A stretch of 32,288 bases of DNA from the NCBI RefSeq assembly GCF_000300535.1, contig NZ_AMSH01000039.1, positions 1-32,288 of the forward strand, given 5' to 3'. Under the pieces are notes generated by a model, which had not been told where the DNA came from, ran no database searches, and worked only from the letters and a program-made list of their open reading frames with translations. Each line of letters begins with the position of its first letter. Within the stretch, counting starts at the first letter, position 1. Below, piece after piece: positions 8,771 through 16,179 of the stretch. The position numbers and the translations under genes were made by a program. This DNA comes from Bacillus xiamenensis. Its GTDB lineage: Bacteria; Bacillota; Bacilli; Bacillales; Bacillaceae.

Positions 8771-9448
8771 TTATAAATATTTAGCATAGCGTTTTTCCAA
8801 AAAGTCTTGCAGCAATGAGACGACACTGCAAATGCCCCAGTAAATCAATGCGACCAAAATATACATGGTCATATAATCGAATTCTCGTCCACCCACGATT
8901 TTGGCTTGCTGGAAAAGCTCTGGTACAGTAATCATCGCCGCTAGGGAGGAGGCTTTGATTAAGTCGAGCATGACATTGGTCAACGGCGGCAGTGCAATGC
9001 GAACGGATTGAGGCAGAATGACCCCGCGCATCGTTTGCCAATAGCTGAGACCAAGTGATTTGGCGGCTTCCACCTGACCATTTGGAACAGAGGAGAGAGC
9101 CGCCCGGTTGATTTCTGCAATATATGCAGCACTATTGAAGCTGAACCCAATAATAGCAGCAGTGACAGCTGTAAACTCAATACCGATGTAAGGGAATCCG
9201 AAATAAAGGATAAATAAAATCACCAGTATGGGAACCCCGCGCATAAATGAGATATACAGCCGGGCAGGCAGTCGAAGCACCCACGAATTTGCCATTCTGG
9301 CAAGGGCAATAAAAAAGCCGAGAATGGTTCCAAAAAACATGCTCACAAAGGAAATGAGCAGCGTCAGCCAGATGCCTTTCATGACAAATGGAAACGACGC
9401 CTTTGCTAGTGCAGGATTAAAGATATATTCGAAATGAATATCTCCCAC
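8771..9448 (-). CDS. yckA: Amino acid ABC transporter permease (YckA)
   Basis: This 225-residue inner-membrane permease is of the polar amino acid (HisMQ/GlnP) type with about five helices. The cytoplasmic ATPase-contact loop is seen as EAAKSLGLSYWQTMRGVILPQ, the EAA motif. The start is GTG at 9448, preceded by AAGGAG at 8-nt spacing. It lies 12 bp downstream of yckB in a two-gene operon ending at the bidirectional terminator. No ATP-binding subunit is encoded here, as in B. subtilis, so it presumably borrows the ATPase of another importer. Confidence 0.88.
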   Translation of the reverse strand: MGDIHFEYIFNPALAKASFPFVMKGIWLTLLISFVSMFFGTILGFFIALARMANSWVLRLPARLYISFMRGVPILVILFILYFGFPYIGIEFTAVTAAIIGFSFNSAAYIAEINRAALSSVPNGQVEAAKSLGLSYWQTMRGVILPQSVRIALPPLTNVMLDLIKASSLAAMITVPELFQQAKIVGGREFDYMTMYILVALIYWGICSVVSLLQDFLEKRYAKYL

Positions 9449-9460
9449 GGCTGCGGCTCC

Positions 9461-10333
9461 TTATTTAGAAATGTCGACATCTTCGACATCAACATCAATT
9501 TTTTTTGAGACGTCAGCATGATTAAAGAATTTCTCTGAAATCTTTTTCATTGTTCCGTCGTTTTTCATGTCTTTTAAGACACGATTCAATTCTTTCTGAA
9601 GCTCTGTATTGTCTTTTTTCATGACAAACCCTTGTTCATTTGGCATGTATTTTAAGTCAGGGTGAATCGTAATATTTAATTTAGGGAATGCAGCAAGAGC
9701 GAGTGTTTGCAAGTAGTAGTCATTCAGAATGACATCTGTTCGGCCGTTCGCGACATCCTTTAAGTATTGCTCGTTTGTGGCATTATCATAAATGACTTCT
9801 TTTGCACCGTATTTACGAGCGACATCCATATAAATCGTTGTTGCAGCACCAGCTGCTTTCTTTCCTTTTAAATCCTTTAGTGTCTTAATACCAGACAAAT
9901 CATCTTTCCGTACGATAGCCGTTCCGTAGGAATATTTATAAGGAGTCGAAAAGGCGAACTTATCCTTCCTGTCATCTGTGATGTCGATATCATTTGCAGC
10001 GGCATCCACTTGACCAGAATTAATGGCGCTCAGCATACCATCATAGCCCATTTCTTTAAATTCTACTTTCACGTCAAGGCGTTTAAAGGCTTCTTTGACA
10101 ACTTCAACTTCATAGCCAGTCAATTGATCCTTGCCGTTAGATGTATCATGGTATGACGTAGGATAAAGGGTGCCTGAAGTAGCAACCACGATTTTTCCTT
10201 TCTTTTGAATCTGATCCCACTTTGATTCTCCAGACTGAGATGAGCCTGATTGACTGCAAGCAGACATGACAAGCATGAGAGCAGACGCAACAAGCAGCAC
10301 CCATATAGGTTTTCTATGATAAAAACGACTCAT
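9461..10333 (-). CDS. yckB: Amino acid ABC transporter substrate-binding lipoprotein (YckB)
   Basis: A 290-residue family-3 extracellular solute-binding protein. A signal sequence ends in the lipobox LVMSAC with lipidated Cys26, so the mature protein is anchored on the outer face of the membrane. GYEVEVVKEAFKRL, AINSGQVDAAANDI and AFSTPYKYSYG are typical of the cystine/glutamine binder fold. First gene of the yckB-yckA pair, with a good promoter upstream (10368-10396). The ligand is unknown; polar amino acids such as cystine are the usual ligands of this subfamily. Confidence 0.88.
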   Translation of the reverse strand: MSRFYHRKPIWVLLVASALMLVMSACSQSGSSQSGESKWDQIQKKGKIVVATSGTLYPTSYHDTSNGKDQLTGYEVEVVKEAFKRLDVKVEFKEMGYDGMLSAINSGQVDAAANDIDITDDRKDKFAFSTPYKYSYGTAIVRKDDLSGIKTLKDLKGKKAAGAATTIYMDVARKYGAKEVIYDNATNEQYLKDVANGRTDVILNDYYLQTLALAAFPKLNITIHPDLKYMPNEQGFVMKKDNTELQKELNRVLKDMKNDGTMKKISEKFFNHADVSKKIDVDVEDVDISK

Positions 10334-10367
10334 TTAAGAATCCTCCTCTATTTTTTATACAAAACAA

Positions 10368-10396
10368 AACATAGCACGCTTTTTCAGTTAGGACAA
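10368..10396 (-). promoter_or_regulatory. SigA-type promoter of yckB-yckA
   Basis: On the minus strand TTGTCC (10396-10391) and TATGTT (10373-10368) are separated by 17 bp. The predicted start lies about 30 nt upstream of the yckB ATG, whose ribosome binding site is GAGGAGG. Confidence 0.55.
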
Positions 10397-10514
10397 CGTT
10401 TTCAGACGAAAAGCAAAAAAGTAAGAATATTATGCTCAATTTGATGACGTGAAATAATGTATAAAAAAGGAAAGTGCGTGCAAAATAACATTCAATAAAG
10501 GAGGGAACACAGAG

Positions 10515-10847
10515 ATGAAAAAAAGAAGAGTCTTCATCATGTTATCTATGATGCTGTTATTATTTGGCTTTCAAGTGGAGACAGCTCATGGCGAAACACC
10601 CCAAATGGAAAAGCGTCCGGTCACGCAGCAAGTAAAATTAACGACAGAACAACAAAAACAAATTGAAGTGCTTGAGCAGCAAATTCTTTCTAAACGAAAA
10701 GAAGTGATTAAGAAATATGTTCAATATGGTGTGTTAACAAAGGAACAAGGCACGCATATCACGAAACGAATGGATGAACATTACAATCACTTAAAAAATA
10801 ACGGGTTTGTTCCATTGCTGAAAAAACCACAGCACCATCGACCATAA
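10515..10847 (+). CDS. yckD: Small secreted protein, YckD family (DUF2680)
   Basis: A 110-residue protein with a cleavable signal peptide (basic MKKRR, hydrophobic core, probable cleavage after AHG near residue 26). The mature part is helical, rich in Gln, Lys and Glu, and ends in a His/Pro-rich tail (KKPQHHRP). The stretch ILSKRKEVIKKYVQYGVLTKEQ is typical of DUF2680. Function is unknown. AAAGGAGG precedes the start. In B. subtilis yckD is also near yckAB. It is divergent from yckB and ends at its own terminator. Confidence 0.82.
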   Translation: MKKRRVFIMLSMMLLLFGFQVETAHGETPQMEKRPVTQQVKLTTEQQKQIEVLEQQILSKRKEVIKKYVQYGVLTKEQGTHITKRMDEHYNHLKNNGFVPLLKKPQHHRP

Positions 10848-10852
10848 TGATG

Positions 10853-10880
10853 AAACCGGCAGCGAGGTGCCGGTTTTTTT
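10853..10880 (+). terminator. Intrinsic terminator of yckD
   Basis: The stem AAACCGGCA/TGCCGGTTT has a six-base loop followed by a T-run. It also separates yckD from the convergent hydrolase gene, though the minus-strand exit is less T-rich. Confidence 0.9.
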
Positions 10881-10898
10881 ATTGTTTATAGAGCCTTT

Positions 10899-11663
10899 TT
10901 AAAAGGTCAGGGTCTCACCATCATTAGGGACAAAAATAGATTGTTCTGCATGATGTTCTTGAATGTAAGCTTTTAATGCAGCTCTTGTTAATAAACAATG
11001 ATTCACAGCCTCAAGATGACAGGCGACAATTTGAGCATTTGGCTGGGAATAGTGAATGTCCACGACCTCTTCCTTTGTCATTGTAATCGGATCGCCCTCT
11101 AGAAATTGGGCAGCCCCACTATTGACCACAATAACATCTGGCTGACATGTATTCACAACTTCTTTCGGCTCATCACACCAAATGGTATCACCTGCAATAT
11201 AAAGAGTGGGCTCATCCAGGTGAGAGAAAACAAAACCGCTCACTTGTCCCATCCGTTTTGCGGTATCACCTGTCCCATGCTGTCCGCCTGTACGTTTAAT
11301 ATGAACACCCAAAATATTGATTTCATCTTCAATACATGTGACATGCTGAAAGCCAGCTTCTTCGACTTCTTTTCGATCTTTCTCCGATTGAGTATAAATA
11401 GGCAGCTCTTGAGCTAATTTCTTTTTTGCTTCGTCGTCAAAGTGATCCACGTGTAAATGAGTGAGCAGGACAGCATCCGGCTGTAACATCTTGTCCAAAT
11501 CAATGTTTGCAGGCAGCTCGACAATTGGATTGTTTAAATGTTGATTGGCTGTATGAGGAAACGGCGGATATGTTCCCTTTCTTGCTAAAAATGGATCAAT
11601 CAAGAAAGTGGATTGACCATATTGAAGGTATAAAGTAGCTTGACGAATGAGCGTTATTTTCAT
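10899..11663 (-). CDS. Metallo-beta-lactamase-fold hydrolase (UlaG-like)
   Basis: This 254-residue cytosolic MBL-fold protein carries the zinc motif HLHVDH (residues 69-74), an early Asp in FLIDPF, and GGQHGTGD and IAGDTIWCD as further metal-ligand segments. Overall it resembles the UlaG/YtkL group, in which substrates are often unknown small esters or lactones. The ATG at 11663 is chosen because AAAGGAGG lies about 8 nt upstream; a TTG just before it is possible but less likely. It is divergent from the Lrp-family gene at 11780 with about 115 bp between starts, so the regulator may control it. There is no evidence that it is a beta-lactamase. Confidence 0.82.
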   Translation of the reverse strand: MKITLIRQATLYLQYGQSTFLIDPFLARKGTYPPFPHTANQHLNNPIVELPANIDLDKMLQPDAVLLTHLHVDHFDDEAKKKLAQELPIYTQSEKDRKEVEEAGFQHVTCIEDEINILGVHIKRTGGQHGTGDTAKRMGQVSGFVFSHLDEPTLYIAGDTIWCDEPKEVVNTCQPDVIVVNSGAAQFLEGDPITMTKEEVVDIHYSQPNAQIVACHLEAVNHCLLTRAALKAYIQEHHAEQSIFVPNDGETLTF

Positions 11664-11779
11664 CAAAAAGGCCTCCTTTTTTTCTAAGTAATTTTACAGT
11701 ATATTAAAAGAGCCTCATGTGACAGAGGGGGATGAAAGTCTTTCAGCAGAAGGACTTGATTTTTGAAAGTGGTGATCCA

Positions 11780-12196
11780 ATGCTAGACCAAACAGATATG
11801 GCCATTTTAAATGAACTCTCAAAGAATAGTCGATTGACGATGAAAGCACTTGGTGAAAAAGTTCATTTAACCGGTCAAGCAGTTGCAAATCGTGTGTTAA
11901 AGCTAGAAGAAGAAGGTGTCATTGAAGCCTATACCATTTCGATTGACTGGCGGACACAGCAGACCATTCAGACATTTATGCAGCTCTATACCAAAATCCA
12001 TCATCACGAACTGCTCCTGTCGTTTCTTCACCAAAAGGAAGAAATCAAGAACCTGTTTAAAATAAGTGGAGACGGCTGTTATATGGCCGAAGGACATTTC
12101 TCCAGTCATGATGAGCTTGATCAGTTTTTAACGGAGCTAACAAATTACGCAAATTATAAATTGTCGATCGCGGTTAAACGTCTCATTCATCAGTAA
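11780..12196 (+). CDS. Lrp/AsnC-family transcriptional regulator
   Basis: A 138-residue regulator with an N-terminal winged helix (LDQTDMAILNELSKNSRLTM..., recognition segment HLTGQAVANRVLKLEEEGVI) and a C-terminal ligand-sensing RAM-like half. The start at 11780 is preferred because MLDQTD is the normal beginning of the family and GGTGATC, matching the extended anti-Shine-Dalgarno, lies just upstream. An in-frame ATG at 11732 would add 16 residues and has a G-run abutting it. It lies 27 bp upstream of the AAC(3)-like gene, likely co-transcribed, and divergent from the MBL hydrolase gene. The effector is unknown. Confidence 0.82.
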   Translation: MLDQTDMAILNELSKNSRLTMKALGEKVHLTGQAVANRVLKLEEEGVIEAYTISIDWRTQQTIQTFMQLYTKIHHHELLLSFLHQKEEIKNLFKISGDGCYMAEGHFSSHDELDQFLTELTNYANYKLSIAVKRLIHQ

Positions 12197-12223
12197 TAGA
12201 AGAGACGCAGGAGGAAATAAACG

Positions 12224-13030
12224 ATGCGAAAATTAATCGAAAATCAAGCTGAACCGATCACAAAGGAAAGAATCAAAGCAGACTTGGTTCAACTTGGTGT
12301 GAAGAAGGGCATGATCTTATGTGTCCACTCATCCTTATCATCTATGGGCTGGGTGAATGGGGGTGCTGTAGCCGTCATACAAGCATTAATGGAAACCTTA
12401 ACAGAAGAAGGCACACTGATTATGCCGGCACAAACGTTAGAGCTGTCTGATCCCGCTGATTGGATTGATCCGCCTGTTCCTTATTCTTGGTGGAAATCGA
12501 TCAAAGATACGATGCCTGCATTTGATCCGGCCTACACGGCTCCAACAGCAATGGGAAAGATAGCAGAAACATTTTGGAAATACCCAGGCGTAGAGAGAAG
12601 TAATCATCCTCATTTTTCTTTCACAGCCTGGGGGAAAAAGAAACATGACATTTTGAAACACCATAGGCTTGCTTATGGTTTAGGAGAAGCCTCGCCTCTT
12701 GGACGTATGTACGATCTTGATGCAAACGTACTATTGGCTGGTACGTCATTTGAGAGCCATACAGCCTTCCACCTAGCTGAATATCGAATTCCTCAGCAAG
12801 ACCTCATGACTCGAGGGGCTCCTATGTTAGAAAAAGGGTGGAGAGTATGGAAAGAGTATCCAGATATCATTACAAGAGAAGAATTATTTGAAGAAATTGG
12901 TCGTGATTTTTTACATTCAGGATGTACTCATCATCATGGTCAAATCGGGCTCGCCCATTCGTATTTACTGCCGATGAGAGAATCGGTAGATTTTGCGGAA
13001 AAGTGGTTTGATCAGTACGACAAATTGTGA
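12224..13030 (+). CDS. AAC(3)-family aminoglycoside N-acetyltransferase-like protein (YokD-like)
   Basis: This 268-residue member of the Antibiotic_NAT family resembles B. subtilis YokD in length and motifs. Family enzymes move acetyl from acetyl-CoA to the 3-amino group of aminoglycosides. Visible motifs are VHSSLSSMGWVNGG (residues 34-47, CoA side), TLIMPA (64-69), RSNHPHFSF (125-133) and HTAFHLAEY (179-187), which carries the acidic/His active-site residues. GGAGG precedes the ATG. It follows the Lrp regulator. Its stop lies one base from the stop of the convergent nin, with no terminator between. Whether it confers resistance or acts on another amine is open; many chromosomal Bacillus members are uncharacterised. 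Confidence 0.85.
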   Translation: MRKLIENQAEPITKERIKADLVQLGVKKGMILCVHSSLSSMGWVNGGAVAVIQALMETLTEEGTLIMPAQTLELSDPADWIDPPVPYSWWKSIKDTMPAFDPAYTAPTAMGKIAETFWKYPGVERSNHPHFSFTAWGKKKHDILKHHRLAYGLGEASPLGRMYDLDANVLLAGTSFESHTAFHLAEYRIPQQDLMTRGAPMLEKGWRVWKEYPDIITREELFEEIGRDFLHSGCTHHHGQIGLAHSYLLPMRESVDFAEKWFDQYDKL

Positions 13031-13031
13031 C

Positions 13032-13424
13032 TTACGCACTCCGAAAATCAAAGCAATAGAGATCTTGATCAGGTTGTTGAGAGGTATAATAGCAGGTGAG
13101 CTGATAGTCTCCTTTTGGTATGGAGAAAGACAGTACCTGTGCCATGACGCTTGTAAGATAAACGTGGCCGCTTGTATGTGTAAATGGCACTGTGATGGCT
13201 CTATCGACGGAAGATGGAGTCTCATGGCTATTTAATGTCACGACAATAGAAGCCTTTCCGTTGTTAATGCCTTCAAAGGAAATTCCTTGATCTCCAGTTG
13301 CGAATCCTTGTTGAATCGCATCATCTGTCCAATCAATAACAGGTGGTGTTTCGCTTCCTGTGTATACCGTGATTTGATGATAAGAAATAGAGAGGGAATA
13401 GGTTTTGTTTAAATCATTCATCAT
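13032..13424 (-). CDS. nin: Nin (ComJ), inhibitor of the DNA-entry nuclease NucA
   Basis: This 130-residue protein matches B. subtilis Nin/ComJ (132 residues) through SLSISYHQITVY, PPVIDWTDDAI, GISFE and the C-terminal LSFSIPKGDYQLTCYY. Nin binds and inhibits NucA, limiting nuclease activity in competence. AAAGGAG lies 6 nt before the ATG at 13424. In B. subtilis nin directly follows nucA; here a chemoreceptor gene lies between the two, and nin starts 135 bp after the chemoreceptor stop. I see no good ComK box of its own, so it probably depends on read-through from nucA or on an unrecognised promoter. Confidence 0.88.
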   Translation of the reverse strand: MMNDLNKTYSLSISYHQITVYTGSETPPVIDWTDDAIQQGFATGDQGISFEGINNGKASIVVTLNSHETPSSVDRAITVPFTHTSGHVYLTSVMAQVLSFSIPKGDYQLTCYYTSQQPDQDLYCFDFRSA

Positions 13425-13517
13425 ATCAAACTCCTTTATTAATGGATGTTGTTAGCTAGCGTTAACGTCGAAAGGTGAATGTTTGAAAGAAAAGATTCTT
13501 GAAGAGAATGTTAGGCA

Positions 13518-13541
13518 GCAAGACGATTGTCGCCGTCTTGC
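13518..13541. other. Stem-loop between the chemoreceptor gene and nin
   Basis: A perfect 8-bp inverted repeat GCAAGACG/CGTCTTGC with an 8-nt loop lies in the 135-bp gap. No T-run follows on either strand. It is more likely a weak attenuator or an mRNA processing or stability site than a full terminator. Confidence 0.4.
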
Positions 13542-13559
13542 GCTCCTGTGTTGAGGGAT

Positions 13560-15257
13560 CTAGATGTGAAATTGTGACACCATTTCTTGTAAGTCTCCTG
13601 CTAAATGGGCAAGAGCTTCTGATGAAGCTGTTACTTCTTCCATTGCTGCAAATTGTTCTTCTGTTAAACCGGCTACTTGCTGTGAATGTTCGCTCGTCAG
13701 TTTAACGCCTTCTGTGATAGAGGCAAAGGACTGTTTCGCATCAGTTGTATAAGCTGCGATTTTTTGTGATGCACTTGATAAATGTTTAATGCCATCTGCC
13801 ATTTCCCTCATTGACCGCTGAATATCAATAAATGATTCCTCTGTATGAGAAATAAGAACAGCTCCTTGAGCCGCTTCCTCTCTCACTCGTTTGATTGCAC
13901 TCGTCGAATGATTCATCTCTTTTTGAATTTCAGAAATGAGGTGAGAAATCATGTTGGATGACGTTTGAGATTCTTCTGCAAGCTTTCTTACTTCGTCTGC
14001 CACAACGGCAAAACCTTTTCCGTGTTCACCTGCTCGTGCTGCCTCAATAGCCGCATTAAGAGCAAGAAGGTTTGTTTGGTTGGCGATGTCTGTAATGACT
14101 TTGGAAATATGATCAATTTCGACTGAACGTGTTTCCAGCGCTTGAATCGCTGTGCCATTTTCTTCAATTGATTTTGCAATTGATGTCATTTGTGAGTTGA
14201 CTTCACCAATATTCTGTACCCCTTTTTGGGCCATTTCTTGTGCGAATTGACTTCTTGTCGCCATTTCTCCCGCATTTTCAGTGATATTTTCAAGTTCGTT
14301 TGATACTTGTCTCATCGTGTGTTCACTTGCTGTCATTTGAAGGGCTTGCTGTTCAGACGATTGCGCAACCTCTTGAATGGTGTGAGTGATTTTTTCTGAT
14401 GCTGCACTCGTTTCTTCTGCGCTAGCTGAAAGCTGTTCTGAAGAGGTGGCCACTAATTCAGATGTTTTCATGACATTTAAAATGGTTTGATTTAATTTCT
14501 CCCGCATCTTATTAAAATGATCGGCTAGTTCAGAAAGTTCATCCCCTGTGTGATCTGTCACATTGATTGTCAAATTTCCTTCTCCCGCACTCTTAATAGC
14601 AGATGCCATGTGTTTGAGGCGTTTCTGAATCCGCTTTGTGAAAATAGAAATAATGATAACTGAAACAATTAAACTTAGCAGCAGGACAATGAGAAATTGA
14701 ATAAAGAACGACTGAAGCATTTGTGAAATCATGCTTTGATTGGCACCGGTGTAAAAAATACCAATCGTTTCACCTGAATCATTTTTGATTGGCATATAAG
14801 CCGTTTGGTAGTCTTTCCCCGCAACATTTGCTGTGCCGTAATAATGTTCTCCTTTATCTAAAACAGCGGCTTTGACTTCAGGTGAGACTTCTGTCCCTAC
14901 AGCTCGTTTTCCGTTTAACATGACATTCGTGGCAACACGGGTATTTCCTTGGAAAATCGTGATTGTATCACCAGTATATTTAGCTAATTGATCAACCAAT
15001 GCGTTAGAGTCATTGATTTTCGTATCGCCTTTGTAAAGCTTGTCATCTTTTATCTGCCATGAGCCCGCAATCTTTTCGTTTAAATAAGCGTAGCCTAGTT
15101 TTAAATCACCTTTTGCTTTTTCTGTGGCCATTTGCTTAATGTTCTCTGTCATTTCGCGATTCACCACATAACCAACAACCGCTGAAAATACGATGAGCAC
15201 AGTTAAAAAGATCAGCATTATTTTGGCACCAAGCCTCAGTTTTCCCTTTTTCTGCAT
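13560..15257 (-). CDS. tlpC: Methyl-accepting chemotaxis protein, TlpC-like
   Basis: A 565-residue membrane chemoreceptor. It has one helix near residues 12-33, an extracellular single-Cache-like sensor (about 34-180, with [18 protein letters not shown] and the [16 protein letters not shown] end), a second helix near 184-206, a HAMP domain, and a long cytoplasmic coiled coil. The highly conserved tip reads [20 protein letters not shown]. The start is set at 15257, preceded by AAAGGAG; a longer in-frame start at 15344 would lie upstream of a SigD-like -10 and lacks a site. The identification with TlpC rests on length (about 573 in B. subtilis) and location. Its ligand is unknown. Confidence 0.85.
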   Translation of the reverse strand: MQKKGKLRLGAKIMLIFLTVLIVFSAVVGYVVNREMTENIKQMATEKAKGDLKLGYAYLNEKIAGSWQIKDDKLYKGDTKINDSNALVDQLAKYTGDTITIFQGNTRVATNVMLNGKRAVGTEVSPEVKAAVLDKGEHYYGTANVAGKDYQTAYMPIKNDSGETIGIFYTGANQSMISQMLQSFFIQFLIVLLLSLIVSVIIISIFTKRIQKRLKHMASAIKSAGEGNLTINVTDHTGDELSELADHFNKMREKLNQTILNVMKTSELVATSSEQLSASAEETSAASEKITHTIQEVAQSSEQQALQMTASEHTMRQVSNELENITENAGEMATRSQFAQEMAQKGVQNIGEVNSQMTSIAKSIEENGTAIQALETRSVEIDHISKVITDIANQTNLLALNAAIEAARAGEHGKGFAVVADEVRKLAEESQTSSNMISHLISEIQKEMNHSTSAIKRVREEAAQGAVLISHTEESFIDIQRSMREMADGIKHLSSASQKIAAYTTDAKQSFASITEGVKLTSEHSQQVAGLTEEQFAAMEEVTASSEALAHLAGDLQEMVSQFHI

Positions 15258-15304
15258 GCTTTTTGACTCCTTTAGGTATAAGGTAGGGTATCCCTCCTTA
15301 AGGA

Positions 15305-15312
15305 TTATCGGC
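15305..15312 (-). promoter_or_regulatory. Candidate SigD -10 element for the chemoreceptor gene
   Basis: GCCGATAA on the minus strand is one change from the SigD -10 consensus GCCGATAT. It lies about 50 bp upstream of the chemoreceptor start. The -35 at 15-bp spacing (TATC) is poor compared with TAAA. SigD control is expected for a motility-linked receptor. Confidence 0.38.
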
Positions 15313-15383
15313 ATAAAAAAAATGTTTGATATACCTGCATGCACTTACACGAAATTTTTTTGATACAGAAGATAAAAATGGTG

Positions 15384-15812
15384 CTAATCAATAATAAATT
15401 GGATTCTTGTGCCATCAGGATCATCGGATAATTGATGACTTACCCAAGAGCCTGCGCCTCTGTTATCTGATGGACGCACATATTTCACAGAAGCGCCTGT
15501 TCCTCCTTCTTTACACATTGCCATTGGCCATTCGTCTCGATCATATCCATGCTTTGTTGGGATGCCATGCAGTGATCGGTCTCTCTGCTCATCACTATTT
15601 TCTCGATCAATCGTACAAATGGAAGAATGACCTTCATCAATTGCCTCTTCTATGTGCTTGGCTGTTTCTGGATAACGATCTGATGGAAAGTGAATGGTTT
15701 TGTCATAAGAAGAGTTTGTTGTCTCTTGTTTACTTTGCTCCAGCTGGATATAGCCTGTTGCTACACCAATGACTATCAATAAAAGCAGGAGAATGGTTTT
15801 AAGAAGTTTCAT
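15384..15812 (-). CDS. nucA: DNA-entry nuclease NucA (ComI)
   Basis: The 142-residue protein has one N-terminal membrane anchor (residues 4-20) and a non-specific endonuclease domain. [29 protein letters not shown] (catalytic region, residues 89-104) and DNRGAGSW (116-123) match B. subtilis NucA (147 residues). In B. subtilis NucA cuts bound DNA at the cell surface to give ends for uptake during competence. A perfect ComK box lies about 80 bp upstream. The ribosome binding site (AAAGAGAG) is weak. The chemoreceptor gene follows 126 bp downstream. Confidence 0.92.
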   Translation of the reverse strand: MKLLKTILLLLLIVIGVATGYIQLEQSKQETTNSSYDKTIHFPSDRYPETAKHIEEAIDEGHSSICTIDRENSDEQRDRSLHGIPTKHGYDRDEWPMAMCKEGGTGASVKYVRPSDNRGAGSWVSHQLSDDPDGTRIQFIID

Positions 15813-15892
15813 AGATGCTGGCTCTCTTTCTTTTTTGCGTATTTTGTAAACAGAGTATAGCAGAATTACTTACCAATTTCTCCTCGTTTTGA

Positions 15893-15926
15893 AAAAACGT
15901 CTTTTAAAATTCGAAAAACGTTTTTT
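15893..15926 (-). promoter_or_regulatory. ComK box (K-box) upstream of nucA
   Basis: Two perfect AT-boxes, AAAA-N5-TTTT at 15893-15905 and 15914-15926, are separated by 8 bp. This is exactly one of the spacings known for the competence regulator ComK. On the minus strand a -10-like TATACT (15859-15854) follows with no good -35, typical of ComK-activated promoters. The rest of the 367-bp gap up to hyuA holds the hyu promoter; small open frames inside it lack ribosome binding sites. Confidence 0.78.
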
Positions 15927-16077
15927 ACCGTTTTTCCCCATTTCATATTTGGATAGAAAGCATAAAAATTTTAATTTTGCAGCTCATAAAATGATTATGC
16001 TGATGCAGAACGGCTTTATCATTGGTTTTTGGGCTAATTTCAAGATTTTAACACACAGAAATTTTAGAAAAATAAAA

Positions 16078-16106
16078 TTGACTAGACCGATATGCTTTAA
16101 TAATAT
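16078..16106 (+). promoter_or_regulatory. SigA promoter of the hyu-ABC operon
   Basis: TTGACT (16078-16083) and TAATAT (16101-16106) are separated by exactly 17 bp. The start would be near 16113, giving a leader of about 67 nt before hyuA, whose ribosome binding site is AGGAGG. Confidence 0.72.
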
Positions 16107-16115
16107 GGAGTCAAA

Positions 16116-16144
16116 TATCAAAAAAATGTTGTAATTTATCAAAA
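16116..16144 (+). repeat. Direct repeat TATCAAAA downstream of the hyu promoter
   Basis: Two copies of TATCAAAA at 16116-16123 and 16137-16144 are 21 bp apart, two helical turns, just after the expected transcription start. This would suit a dimeric repressor, but the sequence is AT-rich and chance is possible. Confidence 0.3.
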
Positions 16145-16179
16145 TATGATTCCATTTACATTGCAGGAGGGAAGTACAA

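Noticed and set aside
10899..11663. The MBL-fold protein as an antibiotic beta-lactamase
   Set aside because: The sequence pattern is UlaG-like, there is no signal peptide, and the zinc motif alone does not imply beta-lactam hydrolysis.
13518..13541. Hairpin after the chemoreceptor gene considered as its terminator
   Set aside because: The stem is perfect but no T-run follows on either strand, so it is listed only as a stem-loop.
15258..15344. A longer N terminus for the chemoreceptor (start at 15344)
   Set aside because: The extra 29 residues have no ribosome binding site and cover a SigD-like -10, whereas the start at 15257 has AAAGGAG and leads directly into the first membrane helix.
15889..16134. 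An 81-codon open frame between nucA and hyuA
   Set aside because: It overlaps the ComK box and the hyuA promoter, starts without a ribosome binding site, and its product looks like translated AT-rich intergenic DNA.
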